Assembly (NCBI GenBank): GCA_037045155.1
Contig: JBAOIG010000003.1
Location: forward strand, 1,302,001-1,366,000
Origin: Thermomicrobiales bacterium
GTDB lineage: Bacteria > Chloroflexota > Chloroflexia > Thermomicrobiales > CFX8
DNA length: 64,000 nt
Direction of reading: 5' to 3'
Part shown: piece after piece, positions 19,183 to 27,553 of the stretch
Numbering within the stretch: position 1 is the stretch's first letter
Layout: each line of letters starts with the position of its first letter
Translations under genes and position numbers: made by a program
Notes under the pieces: generated by a model
Told to the model about the DNA's origin: nothing
The model's input: only the letters and a program-made list of their open reading frames with translations
Databases searched by the model: none

Positions 19183-20379
19183 CTATTCGTCGCTAGCAAT
19201 CTCCGCGTCGCTGAACCCCAGCTCGCGCAGAACCTCGGCGGTGTGCTGGCCGTGGAGGGGCGGCGGGGTGCGCAGGCTCGCATCGGATTCGGAGAGGCGA
19301 TAGGGAAAGCCAGTAACCGAGATCTCGCCGAGCGTCGGGTGGTCGATCCGGCGTTCCATCCCGGCGTGCTGGACCTGCGGGTCGGCGAAGACCTCCGGCA
19401 CGGTGTAGATCGGGCCAGACGGCACTGCGGCTGCGTCGAGCGTGGCGACGATCTCGTCGGTCGTTTGCGAGGCGAAGCGCGCCGTGATGATCTCGCGAAG
19501 CGCGGGCAGGTTGGTGATCCGGCCGGCGTTGTCGACAAAGCGCGGGTCGGCGGCTGTGTCGGCCATGCCCATCGCGTCGGTAAAGCGCTTCCAGAGCCCG
19601 TCGTTGCCGACGGCGATGTTGACGAAGCCGTCGCTAGTCGGGAACGTCTCGTAGGGCGCGACGATCGGGTGCGCGTTCCAGGTGCTCGGCGGTGTCTCCC
19701 TGGTCGCGAAGTAGATGGCAGCCTGGTAGGAGAGCAGAGCAATCTGACCTCCGAGCATCGAGGTGTCGATGATCTGGCCCTTGCCGGTCTGGCTACGGTG
19801 ATAGAGGGCCGAGGCGATCGCATAGCTGGCGAACATGCCGCTGGCGATGTCGGCGATCGGCACACCGAACTTGGTCGGCTGCCCCGGCGGGCCGGTGACG
19901 CTCATCATGCCGCTCATGCCCTGGACGATGAGGTCGTAGGCCGTCCGCGCGCTGGATGGGCCGGTCTGTCCGAAGCCCGAGATCGAGCAGAAGATCATCT
20001 CCGGCCGGCGCGCGAGAACTGTCTCGGCCCCGAAGCCGAGCCGGGCGATCGTGCCGGGCGAGAAGTTCTCGACGAGCACATCGGCGCGGTCGATCAGTCG
20101 CCAGAGCGCCTCCTTACCGAGGTCGCTTTTCAGATCGAGCACGATCGAGCGCTTGTTGCGATTGACCGAGAGATAGTAGGCGGACTCACGCGCGCCGTCT
20201 GGCCCGTCCACCCAGGGCGGCCCCCAGACGCGAGTGTCGTCGCCCTTGCCCGGCGCTTCGATCTTGACAACGTCGGCGCCCATGTCGGCCAGCATCATCG
20301 AGCAGTACGGCCCCGACATCACCCGCGTCAGGTCGACAACCCGTATCCCCGCCAACGGACCCGTATTCTCCACGCTCAC
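19183..20379 (-). CDS. CoA-transferase family III (CaiB/BaiF-like)
   Basis: 398 residues, the standard length. Family III enzymes move CoA between organic acids through a covalent aspartyl intermediate. The N-terminus reads GIRVVDLTRVMSGPYCSM, then LADMGADVVKIEAPGKGDDTR, RNKRSIVLDLK, and FGQTGPSSARTAYDLIVQG, all typical of the family. The C-terminus carries the small domain ending in TAEVLRELGFSDAEI. The start is a GTG preceded by GGGGA. It stands alone after a repeat-filled gap. The acyl substrate is unknown. Confidence 0.9.
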   Translation of the reverse strand: MSVENTGPLAGIRVVDLTRVMSGPYCSMMLADMGADVVKIEAPGKGDDTRVWGPPWVDGPDGARESAYYLSVNRNKRSIVLDLKSDLGKEALWRLIDRADVLVENFSPGTIARLGFGAETVLARRPEMIFCSISGFGQTGPSSARTAYDLIVQGMSGMMSVTGPPGQPTKFGVPIADIASGMFASYAIASALYHRSQTGKGQIIDTSMLGGQIALLSYQAAIYFATRETPPSTWNAHPIVAPYETFPTSDGFVNIAVGNDGLWKRFTDAMGMADTAADPRFVDNAGRITNLPALREIITARFASQTTDEIVATLDAAAVPSGPIYTVPEVFADPQVQHAGMERRIDHPTLGEISVTGFPYRLSESDASLRTPPPLHGQHTAEVLRELGFSDAEIASDE

Positions 20380-20442
20380 TCCCCTGTCACCGGGGCGACC
20401 GCGAGGTTCGCCCCCAACACTCCCATGTGTCCTGGGCGCCGA

Positions 20443-21339
20443 TCAGCCGATCGCCTCCCAGACGATCTTCGACAGGTCGCCGAGCGCCTGGATCCCGGCC
20501 TTCTCGCTTCCCAGCCGCTTTGAGAAGAGCGCGATGGTATACGGGCCGGCCGGCGCGTAGACGATCCCCGCGTCGTTGCGAACGCCTTTCAGCGAGCCGG
20601 TCTTGTGGGCGATATCGGTGTTCTCCGGCACGCCGGCCGGAATGCGATCGTTGAACTTCTGACGCTTCATAATGTCAAGCATGCTCTCACGGGCGCCCGC
20701 GCTCAGGCCAACTCCCTGTTCGATCGCTTCGCAGAGCCGCGCCATCTCGCGTGGTGTCGTCAGGTCGTTTCCGCTGCCGTCGACATCCGACCAGGACGCG
20801 CCCTCGTAGTTGAATTCCTCTTTGCGCATACGCTCGATCGACATCTCGTAGGTGTGCTCGGGATTGTCGGGGTCCATCCCGACGTAGTCGTACAGCAACG
20901 CCTTCGTCGACATCGGCACACGGGTACGATGGAGCTCAAGCGCGTCCATCGCGGCGTGGATACGGTCGGCGCCAACGATCGCATAGAGCATGTCAGTTGC
21001 CTGGTTGTCGGAGAGGACGATCATCAGCACCGCGATATCGCGGATGGTCGGCTCGATCCCGATGTCAAGATCCTGGAGCACACCCGACCCCGGCACGAGG
21101 TGCTCCTTCTCGACGCGGATGCGCTGGGCGAGATCCACCTCGCCACGGTCGTGCATCTGATACAGCGCGTACAGCAGCGGCACCTTGAAGGTGCTGGCAG
21201 TCGGGAACGATTCGTCCATGTTGATGCCGAATGCCTCGTCCGGCTTGCCAACTGGCCAGGCCGCCACGCCGAACTGCCCCTCGACATCAGCCACGCGCTC
21301 TCCGAGCAGCGCAGTGACGTGTTCCAGCTTCTCGTTCAT
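20443..21339 (-). CDS. Class A beta-lactamase-like serine hydrolase
   Basis: 298 residues from the ATG at 21339 with GGAG upstream. The three active-site elements are present: STFK (49-52), SDN (110-112) and HKTGS (245-249), in the spacing of class A beta-lactamases. The omega-loop region before DLTTP (192-196) is replaced by a longer insert (about 150-190), and I see no Glu at the place of Glu166, the residue needed for deacylation. No signal peptide or lipobox is visible either. It may therefore be a serine esterase or peptidase rather than a true beta-lactamase. Resistance should not be assumed from the fold alone. Confidence 0.8.
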   Translation of the reverse strand: MNEKLEHVTALLGERVADVEGQFGVAAWPVGKPDEAFGINMDESFPTASTFKVPLLYALYQMHDRGEVDLAQRIRVEKEHLVPGSGVLQDLDIGIEPTIRDIAVLMIVLSDNQATDMLYAIVGADRIHAAMDALELHRTRVPMSTKALLYDYVGMDPDNPEHTYEMSIERMRKEEFNYEGASWSDVDGSGNDLTTPREMARLCEAIEQGVGLSAGARESMLDIMKRQKFNDRIPAGVPENTDIAHKTGSLKGVRNDAGIVYAPAGPYTIALFSKRLGSEKAGIQALGDLSKIVWEAIG

Positions 21340-21695
21340 CCTCACTCCTTCGAAATGTCACTATCACGGGCAACCGGATACCCGCACACGACCGCGCCTC
21401 ACCGTGTCCGGCGCATGGCAGCCGTTGGCTCACATGGTAACCCAGGCAGTGGGCATGCCCGAGGAATCGGCGTCATAACAGCCAGACTCGCGTCTCGGTC
21501 GACACAGGCACCGTTGGATTTCAGGCTTGCCCGGCGCCATCGCCGGTCACCTGTGCCGATGCTCTATAATGCAGGCAGGTGGTCGGCCTCGGATACGCCG
21601 AAGACAGGACACCGGAGCGCCGGACAACCGGCGCGAGCGGCCACGGTGGCCGCGATGCCCCGACACGGGGGTGAATCAGGCGGACGGATGCGCAC
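21340..21695. other. Gap with no supported gene
   Basis: About 355 bp between a minus-strand gene and a doubtful plus-strand gene. It holds a TATAAT at 21565-21570 but no good -35 at the usual distance, so a promoter is only possible. Short open frames here lack start signals and family features. Confidence 0.4.
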
Positions 21696-22169
21696 ATGAG
21701 TCGTCAACAGCGACGATCGCGCGTGGAGTCCGCGTCCATGACCGGGGACACTCGCGAGAGCGAGTGGTTCGGCTCGTCGGAAGAAGGCGAGTCTTACCCA
21801 TGTGGTTGTTCGATGCTATCGCGGATTCGTCTGCAACCTCGAAATCTTCAGGCATTCGCGACAATGCGCTGTTCGCTCGGATACGCGCTACGTACCGACG
21901 AAGATGTCACGAAATGTCTGGAGGTCGAAGGACCGGGCGAATGCTGGAAGACGGCGCACAATTGGCGGGTCGCGCCGGCCGAGCCACCACAGATGGCCGA
22001 GCAGACCCGACGACAGATCACCGCGATCACGGATAACGGCGAGCCAGAGGAGGCGATGACGTCCCCGCCGGCCGAGACGGCCTCTCAACCGTCAATGGTC
22101 ATCGAGGTAGTCGAAGTGGTTCAGGTGACACAGGTCCGCATCACGGGCACTGTTGACGGGAACGACTGA
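21696..22169 (+). CDS. Small hypothetical protein, start uncertain
   Basis: 157 residues if the ATG at 21696 is used; later in-frame ATGs at 21738 and 21864 are possible. The convincing part is the second half: a Cys-containing segment (TKCLEVEGPGECWKTAHNW at about 73-91), a polar linker, and a beta-like valine-rich tail (MVIEVVEVVQVTQVRI). The first half has codon use unlike neighbouring genes. In another frame the ATG at 21800 opens a plausible helix (MWLFDAIADSSATS), so a frameshift joining the two frames near 21890 cannot be excluded. A strong hairpin follows the stop. Confidence 0.45.
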   Translation: MSRQQRRSRVESASMTGDTRESEWFGSSEEGESYPCGCSMLSRIRLQPRNLQAFATMRCSLGYALRTDEDVTKCLEVEGPGECWKTAHNWRVAPAEPPQMAEQTRRQITAITDNGEPEEAMTSPPAETASQPSMVIEVVEVVQVTQVRITGTVDGND

Positions 22170-22219
22170 TCCGCCTCTGTAACTACCACGGACGCGACAC
22201 CAACGCGATCGATACCAGG

Positions 22220-22250
22220 CAAGGCCGGCGGGATAACACCGCCGGCCTTG
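22220..22250 (+). terminator. Strong GC hairpin
   Basis: Perfect 12 bp stem (CAAGGCCGGCGG and its complement) with a 7-base loop, 50 bp after the preceding stop and before the pepA start. A short CTTT follows. It could end the upstream transcript. Confidence 0.5.
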
Positions 22251-22341
22251 GCACTTTCCGCGCGTCCTGGCATAAGATGCTCCTGCGTCCGGCACGGGCC
22301 GGATGTCAACGACGCAAACGCTCAACGCCAAGGGAGACGGC

Positions 22342-23856
22342 ATGCCAGCTCGAACGACCGCCCAACCACCAGCGACACAGATTGCCTTTGCCACGACCGT
22401 CGCCGCCGAGTCCGCGCCCGATGCCCTCGTCCTGACTGTGCCTCCCGGCGCGGATGGGGATGCCGCCTGGCAGGGGCCGCTTGCTGAGGTCGATGCCGCG
22501 CTGGGGGGCGCGTTGCGCAACGCCCTTCGCGACGCGCGCTTCGATGGCAAGGTCGGATCGACCCTGGCGCTTTCGACGCTCGGGCAACTACCGGCCCGCC
22601 GGATCGTCGCGACCGGCCTGCCCGAATCTGGCGCCAGCACAACCGACATTCGCCGGGCATACGGCGCGGCGTTGACAGCGGCCCGCAAGGCCGGCGCGAA
22701 AACAGTGGCCAGCCCGGCCCCCGGCAGCGATGCGGCAAGCTATCGAGCAGCCGTGGAAGGCCTCCTGCTGGCCGGCTACGACTTCCGCGGCTATAAGGCC
22801 AGCCGCGCTGACGACGAGGGCCTGACCTCATGGACGTTCCTCGCCGCTGAGACGGACTCTGCCCGCAAGGGTGTCGCCGACGGGTTCACAATGGCGTCGG
22901 GCATTTACCTCGCGCGCGATCTCGTCGCGGAGCCGGGCCAGGCCATCTACCCGGAGACACTCGCAGCCGTCGCCCGACAGATGGCGACTGACAACGAGCT
23001 GGACTATCGCGAATATGACGAGAAGCAGCTCGTTGAGATGGGCGCGACGGCCATCTACGACGTCGGCAAGGGCAGCGCCCATCTGCCACGGATGCTGCAT
23101 CTGACATACAAGCCGGCCGGCGAGTCGAAAGGCACGATCGCTTTCGTCGGCAAGGGGATCACATTCGACACAGGCGGCTATAACCTGAAGCCGACCGGCG
23201 CGATCGAGACGATGAAGACCGACATGGCCGGCGCGGCCGCGGTGATCGGCGCGATGCGCGCGATTGCCGGGCTGGATCTGCCATTTACCGTCTATGGCAT
23301 CGTCGCCAGCGCCGAGAATATGGCTTCCGGCACGGCATTCCGCCCCGGTGATGTCCTCTCGACGATGAACGGTAAGACGATCGAGATTACCTCGACCGAC
23401 GCCGAAGGCCGGCTGGTGCTCGCCGACGCGCTGGTCTATGCCGCCCGCGAGGGCGCCGACGAAATGATCGACCTGGCGACCCTCACTGGCGCGAAGATGA
23501 TCGCGCTCGGATCCGAGCCAGTCGCGGTCTTCGCCAACGACGACGACCTCGCCCGACGGATCGTCGCGGCAGGAACAGAGGCCGGCGACCTGTTCTGGCA
23601 TATGCCACTCTGGGATGCGCTGAAGCCACAGATCAAGAGCGACATCGCCGACATGAAGAACACCGGCGGCCGCGCTGGCGGCGCAATCACCGCCGCGTTG
23701 CTGCTGGCCGAGTTCACCGAGGGCAAGCCCTGGGCGCACCTCGACATCGCTGGCGCTTGCTGGGCCGACACCGCGCGTGACGACACGCCGAAGGGGCCGA
23801 CCGGCATCGGCGTCCGCGCGCTGGTGAATTACCTCGAAGCCAAAGCCGCCGAATAA
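22342..23856 (+). CDS. pepA: Leucyl aminopeptidase, family M17
   Basis: 504 residues from the ATG at 22342, chosen because GGGAG lies just upstream; an ATG at 22303 would add 13 residues. Leucyl aminopeptidases remove N-terminal residues from peptides with two metal ions in a cytoplasmic hexamer. The metal site and active-site block are clear: GKGITFDTGGYNLKP, KTDMAGAAAVIGAM, and the M17 signature STDAEGRLVLADAL. The N-terminal domain is the usual macro-like regulatory part. A perfect terminator-like palindrome follows 17 bp after the stop. Confidence 0.93.
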   Translation: MPARTTAQPPATQIAFATTVAAESAPDALVLTVPPGADGDAAWQGPLAEVDAALGGALRNALRDARFDGKVGSTLALSTLGQLPARRIVATGLPESGASTTDIRRAYGAALTAARKAGAKTVASPAPGSDAASYRAAVEGLLLAGYDFRGYKASRADDEGLTSWTFLAAETDSARKGVADGFTMASGIYLARDLVAEPGQAIYPETLAAVARQMATDNELDYREYDEKQLVEMGATAIYDVGKGSAHLPRMLHLTYKPAGESKGTIAFVGKGITFDTGGYNLKPTGAIETMKTDMAGAAAVIGAMRAIAGLDLPFTVYGIVASAENMASGTAFRPGDVLSTMNGKTIEITSTDAEGRLVLADALVYAAREGADEMIDLATLTGAKMIALGSEPVAVFANDDDLARRIVAAGTEAGDLFWHMPLWDALKPQIKSDIADMKNTGGRAGGAITAALLLAEFTEGKPWAHLDIAGACWADTARDDTPKGPTGIGVRALVNYLEAKAAE

Positions 23857-23873
23857 CCGACGGCTGACCGCGC

Positions 23874-23903
23874 GACGCCCCTGCTCCCGGGAGCAGGGGC
23901 GTC
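23874..23903. terminator. Perfect palindromic terminator between convergent genes
   Basis: Two 15 bp arms (GACGCCCCTGCTCCC and its complement) directly abutting, followed by TTCGTT. It serves pepA on plus and possibly the small gene on minus. Confidence 0.65.
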
Positions 23904-23923
23904 TTCGTTCCAACGACCCGGCA

Positions 23924-24295
23924 TCAACCGCCCAGCAATGCCACCTTGCGATCGGCGAGCTCGGCGAAGACGTCGAGCAGCCAGGGAATCATCTCGTCCG
24001 AGATGCCGGCTTCGCCAATGAAGTCGGCCAGCATCAATGCCTGAGTAGCGGCGTCGAACGATGTCGCAGCCCAGACAAACTCCGCAATCGAGGCAGCCGA
24101 CTGGAACTCCGCCTCGCTGCGGGCGGTGAGCAGCAGCGGCGCGGCGAACTCGAAGAACAGCTCGCTGGCCGGATCGATCTCCACCGGCGTCGATGAATCG
24201 TCCGCCAGTTGGCGAACGGCAACATGCGCCTGGTCGATCGACTCCCGCGCGTTGCGCAAGCGCCGGTTAGTATGACGGTGTTGCTTCGAGGTCAA
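23924..24295 (-). CDS. Small conserved-looking hypothetical protein downstream of ispH
   Basis: 123 residues from a TTG at 24295, the only usable start I see; it overlaps the end of ispH by 29 bp. After a basic N-terminus the protein is helical and acidic (PASELFFEFAAPLLL, SIAEFVWAATSFD, MIPWLLDVFAELADRK). There is no membrane segment, metal site or known motif. Overlap with ispH points to co-transcription and coupled translation. Function unknown. Confidence 0.6.
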   Translation of the reverse strand: MTSKQHRHTNRRLRNARESIDQAHVAVRQLADDSSTPVEIDPASELFFEFAAPLLLTARSEAEFQSAASIAEFVWAATSFDAATQALMLADFIGEAGISDEMIPWLLDVFAELADRKVALLGG

Positions 24296-25223
24296 CCTGT
24301 CGCAGCCCTCCTATCGGCGCCGGGAAGCCGTAGCCGACGAGATGGTCGATGACCGACTGGATCACATCATCCGGCGTCGACGCGCCGGCGGTGATGCCGA
24401 CAGCGTCCTTGCCCTCCAGCCAGTCGGCGTCGATATCCGACGCGCGCTCGATGTGGTAGCTCGGCACGCCCATCAGGTTGCCAACCTCGGCCAGCCGCGC
24501 TGTATTGGACGACTTCTTGCCGCCGATCGCCAGGATGACATCCGCCTCGCGGGCGAGCTGCTTCAGCGCGTTCTGGCGCTCGAATGTCGGCTCGCAGATC
24601 GTGTTGGTGATCCGGACCTCGCCACCCTCCGGCGACACGAGCGCCGTCAGATCGGCGACGAAGCGCAGCAGCTCGTCGGTGTTCTTGGTCGTCTGCGAGA
24701 CGATCGCGACCTTACGTGGCGGCGTCACCGCGCCTTCCTTGCGCGAGCCGCGCGGCGCGTTCCACGGCAGGTCGGCGATCTTCTTGGCCGGGTAGACCCG
24801 CGTCGTGCCGGACCAGGACATGATTCCCTTGACCTCCGGGTGAAAGTAATCGCCATAGACGACGATGGTGTAGCCCTGCTTGGCCAGCTTCTGGGCCATG
24901 CGCTGGACTTTGGTCACCAACGGGCAGGTCGTGTCGATCAGCTCCAGCCCGTAGCGCTCGGCCTCGGCGGCGCGCTCAGGGCCGGCCCCGTGGGCAGTGA
25001 TTGCCACGCGCGTATAGCCACGCTGGGCCGCTTCTTCAATAGTCCCGGCAGTGTCGACACCCTTGGAGCGCAAGCGCTCGACAACTTGCGGGTTATGGAT
25101 CACGTCGCCGATGGTCGCCACCGGGTTGGCAACATCGCCGGCATCCTGGATGATCTCCAGTGCGCGGCGAACGCCCCAGCAGTAGCCCATCTCGTTTGCC
25201 AATATGATTCGTCGATCGCCCAT
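24267..25223 (-). CDS. ispH: 4-hydroxy-3-methylbut-2-enyl diphosphate reductase
   Basis: 318 residues. IspH is the last enzyme of the MEP route to isoprenoids; it reduces HMBPP to IPP and DMAPP on a [4Fe-4S] cluster. The three cluster cysteines are visible in MGYCWGVRRA, DTTCPLVTKV and TNTICEPTFERQ. The substrate-binding His residues lie in VIHNPQVVERL and ITAHGAGPE. The SSN motif lies in GGKKSSNTARL. The length is normal. The presence of IspH shows that this organism makes isoprenoids by the MEP pathway. Confidence 0.95.
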   Translation of the reverse strand: MGDRRIILANEMGYCWGVRRALEIIQDAGDVANPVATIGDVIHNPQVVERLRSKGVDTAGTIEEAAQRGYTRVAITAHGAGPERAAEAERYGLELIDTTCPLVTKVQRMAQKLAKQGYTIVVYGDYFHPEVKGIMSWSGTTRVYPAKKIADLPWNAPRGSRKEGAVTPPRKVAIVSQTTKNTDELLRFVADLTALVSPEGGEVRITNTICEPTFERQNALKQLAREADVILAIGGKKSSNTARLAEVGNLMGVPSYHIERASDIDADWLEGKDAVGITAGASTPDDVIQSVIDHLVGYGFPAPIGGLRQVDLEATPSY

Positions 25224-25362
25224 GAGCGTCGCATTCCCCTTCCGGACCAGTCATCCCTTGCCCGCTGCGGCATGTCAAGCTGCGGCCGGCAGGCTGAGTA
25301 TACGAGGTCGGGACATGGGATGGGTGACGAGTGGCGCGAGATTCGCGGCGTCGGAGGCATGG

Positions 25363-25368
25363 TAGAAT
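25363..25368 (+). promoter_or_regulatory. Possible -10 element for tRNA-Cys
   Basis: TAGAAT lies 19 bases before the tRNA 5' end, a suitable place for a -10 box. No convincing -35 hexamer is seen at 16-18 bases upstream. Confidence 0.35.
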
Positions 25369-25387
25369 CCGGGTCGCGAACGCTTAC

Positions 25388-25458
25388 GGCGTCGTAGCCA
25401 AGTGGCAAGGCAGGAGTCTGCAAAACTCTGATCGGCGGTTCGAATCCGCCCGACGCCT
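25388..25458 (+). tRNA. tRNA-Cys (GCA)
   Basis: A 71-base cloverleaf. The acceptor stem is GGCGTCG (25388-25394) with CGACGCC (25451-25457) and discriminator T. The anticodon loop CTGCAAA gives GCA at 25420-25422 on a GGAGT/ACTCT stem, and the T arm is GGCGG-TTCGAAT-CCGCC. A U at the discriminator is a tRNA-Cys identity feature. CCA is not encoded. The next gene starts 8 bases downstream, so both are probably on one transcript. Confidence 0.95.
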
Positions 25459-25465
25459 CCCGGTT

Positions 25466-27040
25466 GTGTCGCAGCGTCCGAGGACGGCGTCCGCTTTCGC
25501 GGGCGTCGTCGTGCTTCTGGTGGCGCTGCTGCTCGGCGCGTGCAGCGGGCCACGGCAGCGCAACGTGGAGCCCAGCCCGACGGTGAGCGCTGCCGCCACG
25601 GCAACAGAGTCACCTTCGCCACCAGTGACGCTGCCAACCGCCCGCCCGGCTGCGCCTTCTCCGACGGCCACACCCCCGCCAACGGCGACGAGCACGCCAT
25701 CCCCCACCGCGACAATGGAGCCGACGGCCACCGCCACACGGGAACCAGCGCCGGCCGATCAGGCGCTCGGCCTGCCGGATGTCGACACGCACTACCAGCT
25801 CAACATTACGTCAATCGATGTCGCCAGCGGCGTAGTCGAGGCAAACGAGACGATCACCGTCCGCGAGTTCCGCGGGCCGGTTCCAAAGGCACTCTACCTG
25901 CAAGTTGTGCCGGCCTCCGACGGCTTCTTTACATTGGGGACACTGACCTCACAGGGCCGGATACTCGACTCGGAGGTGCGGAACGATGGGACGACCTACG
26001 TCGTGGGCATCCCCGAGGACCTGGTGATGCCGTTCGTCATCGACCTGTCGTTCCGGCTGGACGTCGGGTTCGAGGCGACTGGCTGGGCCGGCACATCGCG
26101 TGACGGTCAGGTGCTACGCCTCGGCTACTGGTTCCCGGTGATCTCGACCGATCACCCGTTCAGCACGACGCTGGACCCGTCCTACACGGCCGTCGCGACA
26201 TTCGACGTGACGATGGAGATCGACCCCGCGATCCAGTTCGCGCACACCGGAGAGATCACCGGCCGGCAGACGCTACCCGACGGACGGACGCGCTACGTGA
26301 TGCACGCCGACAACGTCCGCGACTTCGCGCTGGCGCTCTCGCCTGCCTACAGCGTCGACAGATCGACCTCGGCCGGCGGGGTGACAATCGAGCTGTACAC
26401 GGTCGATGCCAGCGCACGGGCGCGGCAAACCATCCTTGCCACAGCGGCCGACGCGCTCGATCAACTCTCAGCGCTGATCGGGCCATACCCCTACGCGACG
26501 TTCCGGATCGCCGACGCAGGGCCGTCGATGCCGGGCGGCGTCGAGTTCCCGATGCTGATCTACATCAACCCTGCCTATTCGCCGCTGGACCGGCTGATCT
26601 ATCACGAGACGGCGCATCAGTGGCTCTACGGCATCATAGGCAATCGGACGCTGCTCGACGGCTGGATCGACGAGGGGGGCGCCGAGTTCTTCGAGCGCGG
26701 GCTCCCGACCGGTTTCACCGAGGCGCCGGAGATACCCGCCGAGGGCTACCGCTATCCGATCGATGCGACTGCGTTCGAGATGTCCGGCGTGGATCGGCAG
26801 TGGTACTACTCGATCTACGAGCAGGGCGCGCGCTTCTGGTACGCCGTGGCCTGGCAGATAGGCTGGGAGTTCTTCTGGGCCGCGATGCGCGATGTCTACG
26901 TCGAGCATGCCTTCGGCATCATCACGCCGTGGGAGCTCCTCTCGACTTGGCAGCGATACTCGGTGACCGACCTGCGTCCGCTCTTCCACGACACGTTCCG
27001 CTACACCTGGATCGACCAGATCCCGCCGCCGGGACGATAA
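25466..27040 (+). CDS. Lipoprotein with M1-type metallopeptidase domain
   Basis: 524 residues from the GTG at 25466. The open frame runs back through the tRNA gene, so upstream starts can be dismissed. A hydrophobic signal ends in the lipobox LLLGAC, followed by a Pro/Thr/Ser linker (about residues 35-100) that holds the enzyme off the membrane. The catalytic part has YHETAHQWLYG and, 18 residues on, the zinc-ligand Glu in IDEGGAEFFERG, the HExxH-X18-E pattern of gluzincins such as M1 aminopeptidases. Probably an extracytoplasmic peptidase. The start lies only 8 bases after tRNA-Cys, which leaves almost no leader if the transcript is processed. Confidence 0.85.
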   Translation: MSQRPRTASAFAGVVVLLVALLLGACSGPRQRNVEPSPTVSAAATATESPSPPVTLPTARPAAPSPTATPPPTATSTPSPTATMEPTATATREPAPADQALGLPDVDTHYQLNITSIDVASGVVEANETITVREFRGPVPKALYLQVVPASDGFFTLGTLTSQGRILDSEVRNDGTTYVVGIPEDLVMPFVIDLSFRLDVGFEATGWAGTSRDGQVLRLGYWFPVISTDHPFSTTLDPSYTAVATFDVTMEIDPAIQFAHTGEITGRQTLPDGRTRYVMHADNVRDFALALSPAYSVDRSTSAGGVTIELYTVDASARARQTILATAADALDQLSALIGPYPYATFRIADAGPSMPGGVEFPMLIYINPAYSPLDRLIYHETAHQWLYGIIGNRTLLDGWIDEGGAEFFERGLPTGFTEAPEIPAEGYRYPIDATAFEMSGVDRQWYYSIYEQGARFWYAVAWQIGWEFFWAAMRDVYVEHAFGIITPWELLSTWQRYSVTDLRPLFHDTFRYTWIDQIPPPGR

Positions 27041-27063
27041 CTGCGCGCCCCGCAATCCACTCA

Positions 27064-27278
27064 TGGGCTGTCAACGTCAAAGTGACGAATTAGCCAGCAC
27101 GGAAACTGACCCCGTTCCTTTGTCATCCTCCGCCCAGAGGGCACCCGGCAGCGAAGGATCTCCCACCCGCTCGACACAGTCCAACGCAGGAGAGATCTTT
27201 CGCGTGCGCGCTCAAGATGACAGGCCACGGGGGTGGCTGCCGCGCCAACATATGTGCCACTTTGACGTTGACAGCCCA
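27064..27278. mobile_element. MITE-like element with 21 bp terminal inverted repeats
   Basis: The 215 bp unit has perfect 21 bp inverted termini (27064-27084, beginning TGGGCTGTCAACGTC; 27258-27278 is its exact complement). CTCA occurs immediately outside both ends (27060-27063 and 27279-27282), fitting a 4 bp target duplication. The interior contains one copy of the TGTCAT...ATGACA palindrome (27121-27222). No protein is encoded. It sits between the M1 lipoprotein and DUF2905 genes and also includes the last base pairs next to the latter's stop codon. Its right terminus recurs as a fragment at 57048-57063. Confidence 0.75.
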
Positions 27279-27279
27279 C

Positions 27280-27504
27280 TCACGAGAGCAGCCGTCGCAC
27301 GATGGCCATGATGACGCTGAGGGCGATCGAGACAAGCAGCATCGAGGCGAGCGGGATGTAGACGCGACTGTGGCCGCGCACGATCCGGATATCACCGGGC
27401 AGCCGGCCAAACCACGACAACGCCCCGGTCATCACGACCAGCCCGACGACGATCGCAGCCACCCCCAGCGCAACGATGACCAGCCCGACTGCCCGTGAAT
27501 CCAC
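27280..27504 (-). CDS. DUF2905 small membrane protein
   Basis: 74 residues with two membrane helices (about 6-28 and 49-70) separated by a short loop carrying WFGRLPGDIRI, the hallmark of DUF2905. The function of the family is not known. The stop codon falls inside the CTCA repeat at the edge of the MITE-like element, so insertion may have replaced the original 3' end, though the protein has a normal length. Confidence 0.85.
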   Translation of the reverse strand: MDSRAVGLVIVALGVAAIVVGLVVMTGALSWFGRLPGDIRIVRGHSRVYIPLASMLLVSIALSVIMAIVRRLLS

Positions 27505-27553
27505 CAGTTCCCGTCCCTCGCCACCACTGCTACACTGCGCCGCAGGAGGATCG

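Noticed and set aside
19132..20523. 463-residue plus-strand open frame
   Set aside because: Antisense to the CoA-transferase gene with its full set of family motifs; no motif of its own.
20443..21339. Antibiotic resistance beta-lactamase
   Set aside because: The deacylating Glu is not visible and no export signal is present, so a resistance call is not supported.
22828..23913. 361-residue minus-strand open frame
   Set aside because: Antisense to pepA and covers the terminator.
25331..25465. N-terminal extension of the M1 lipoprotein
   Set aside because: It would read through tRNA-Cys; the lipoprotein signal starts cleanly at the GTG at 25466.
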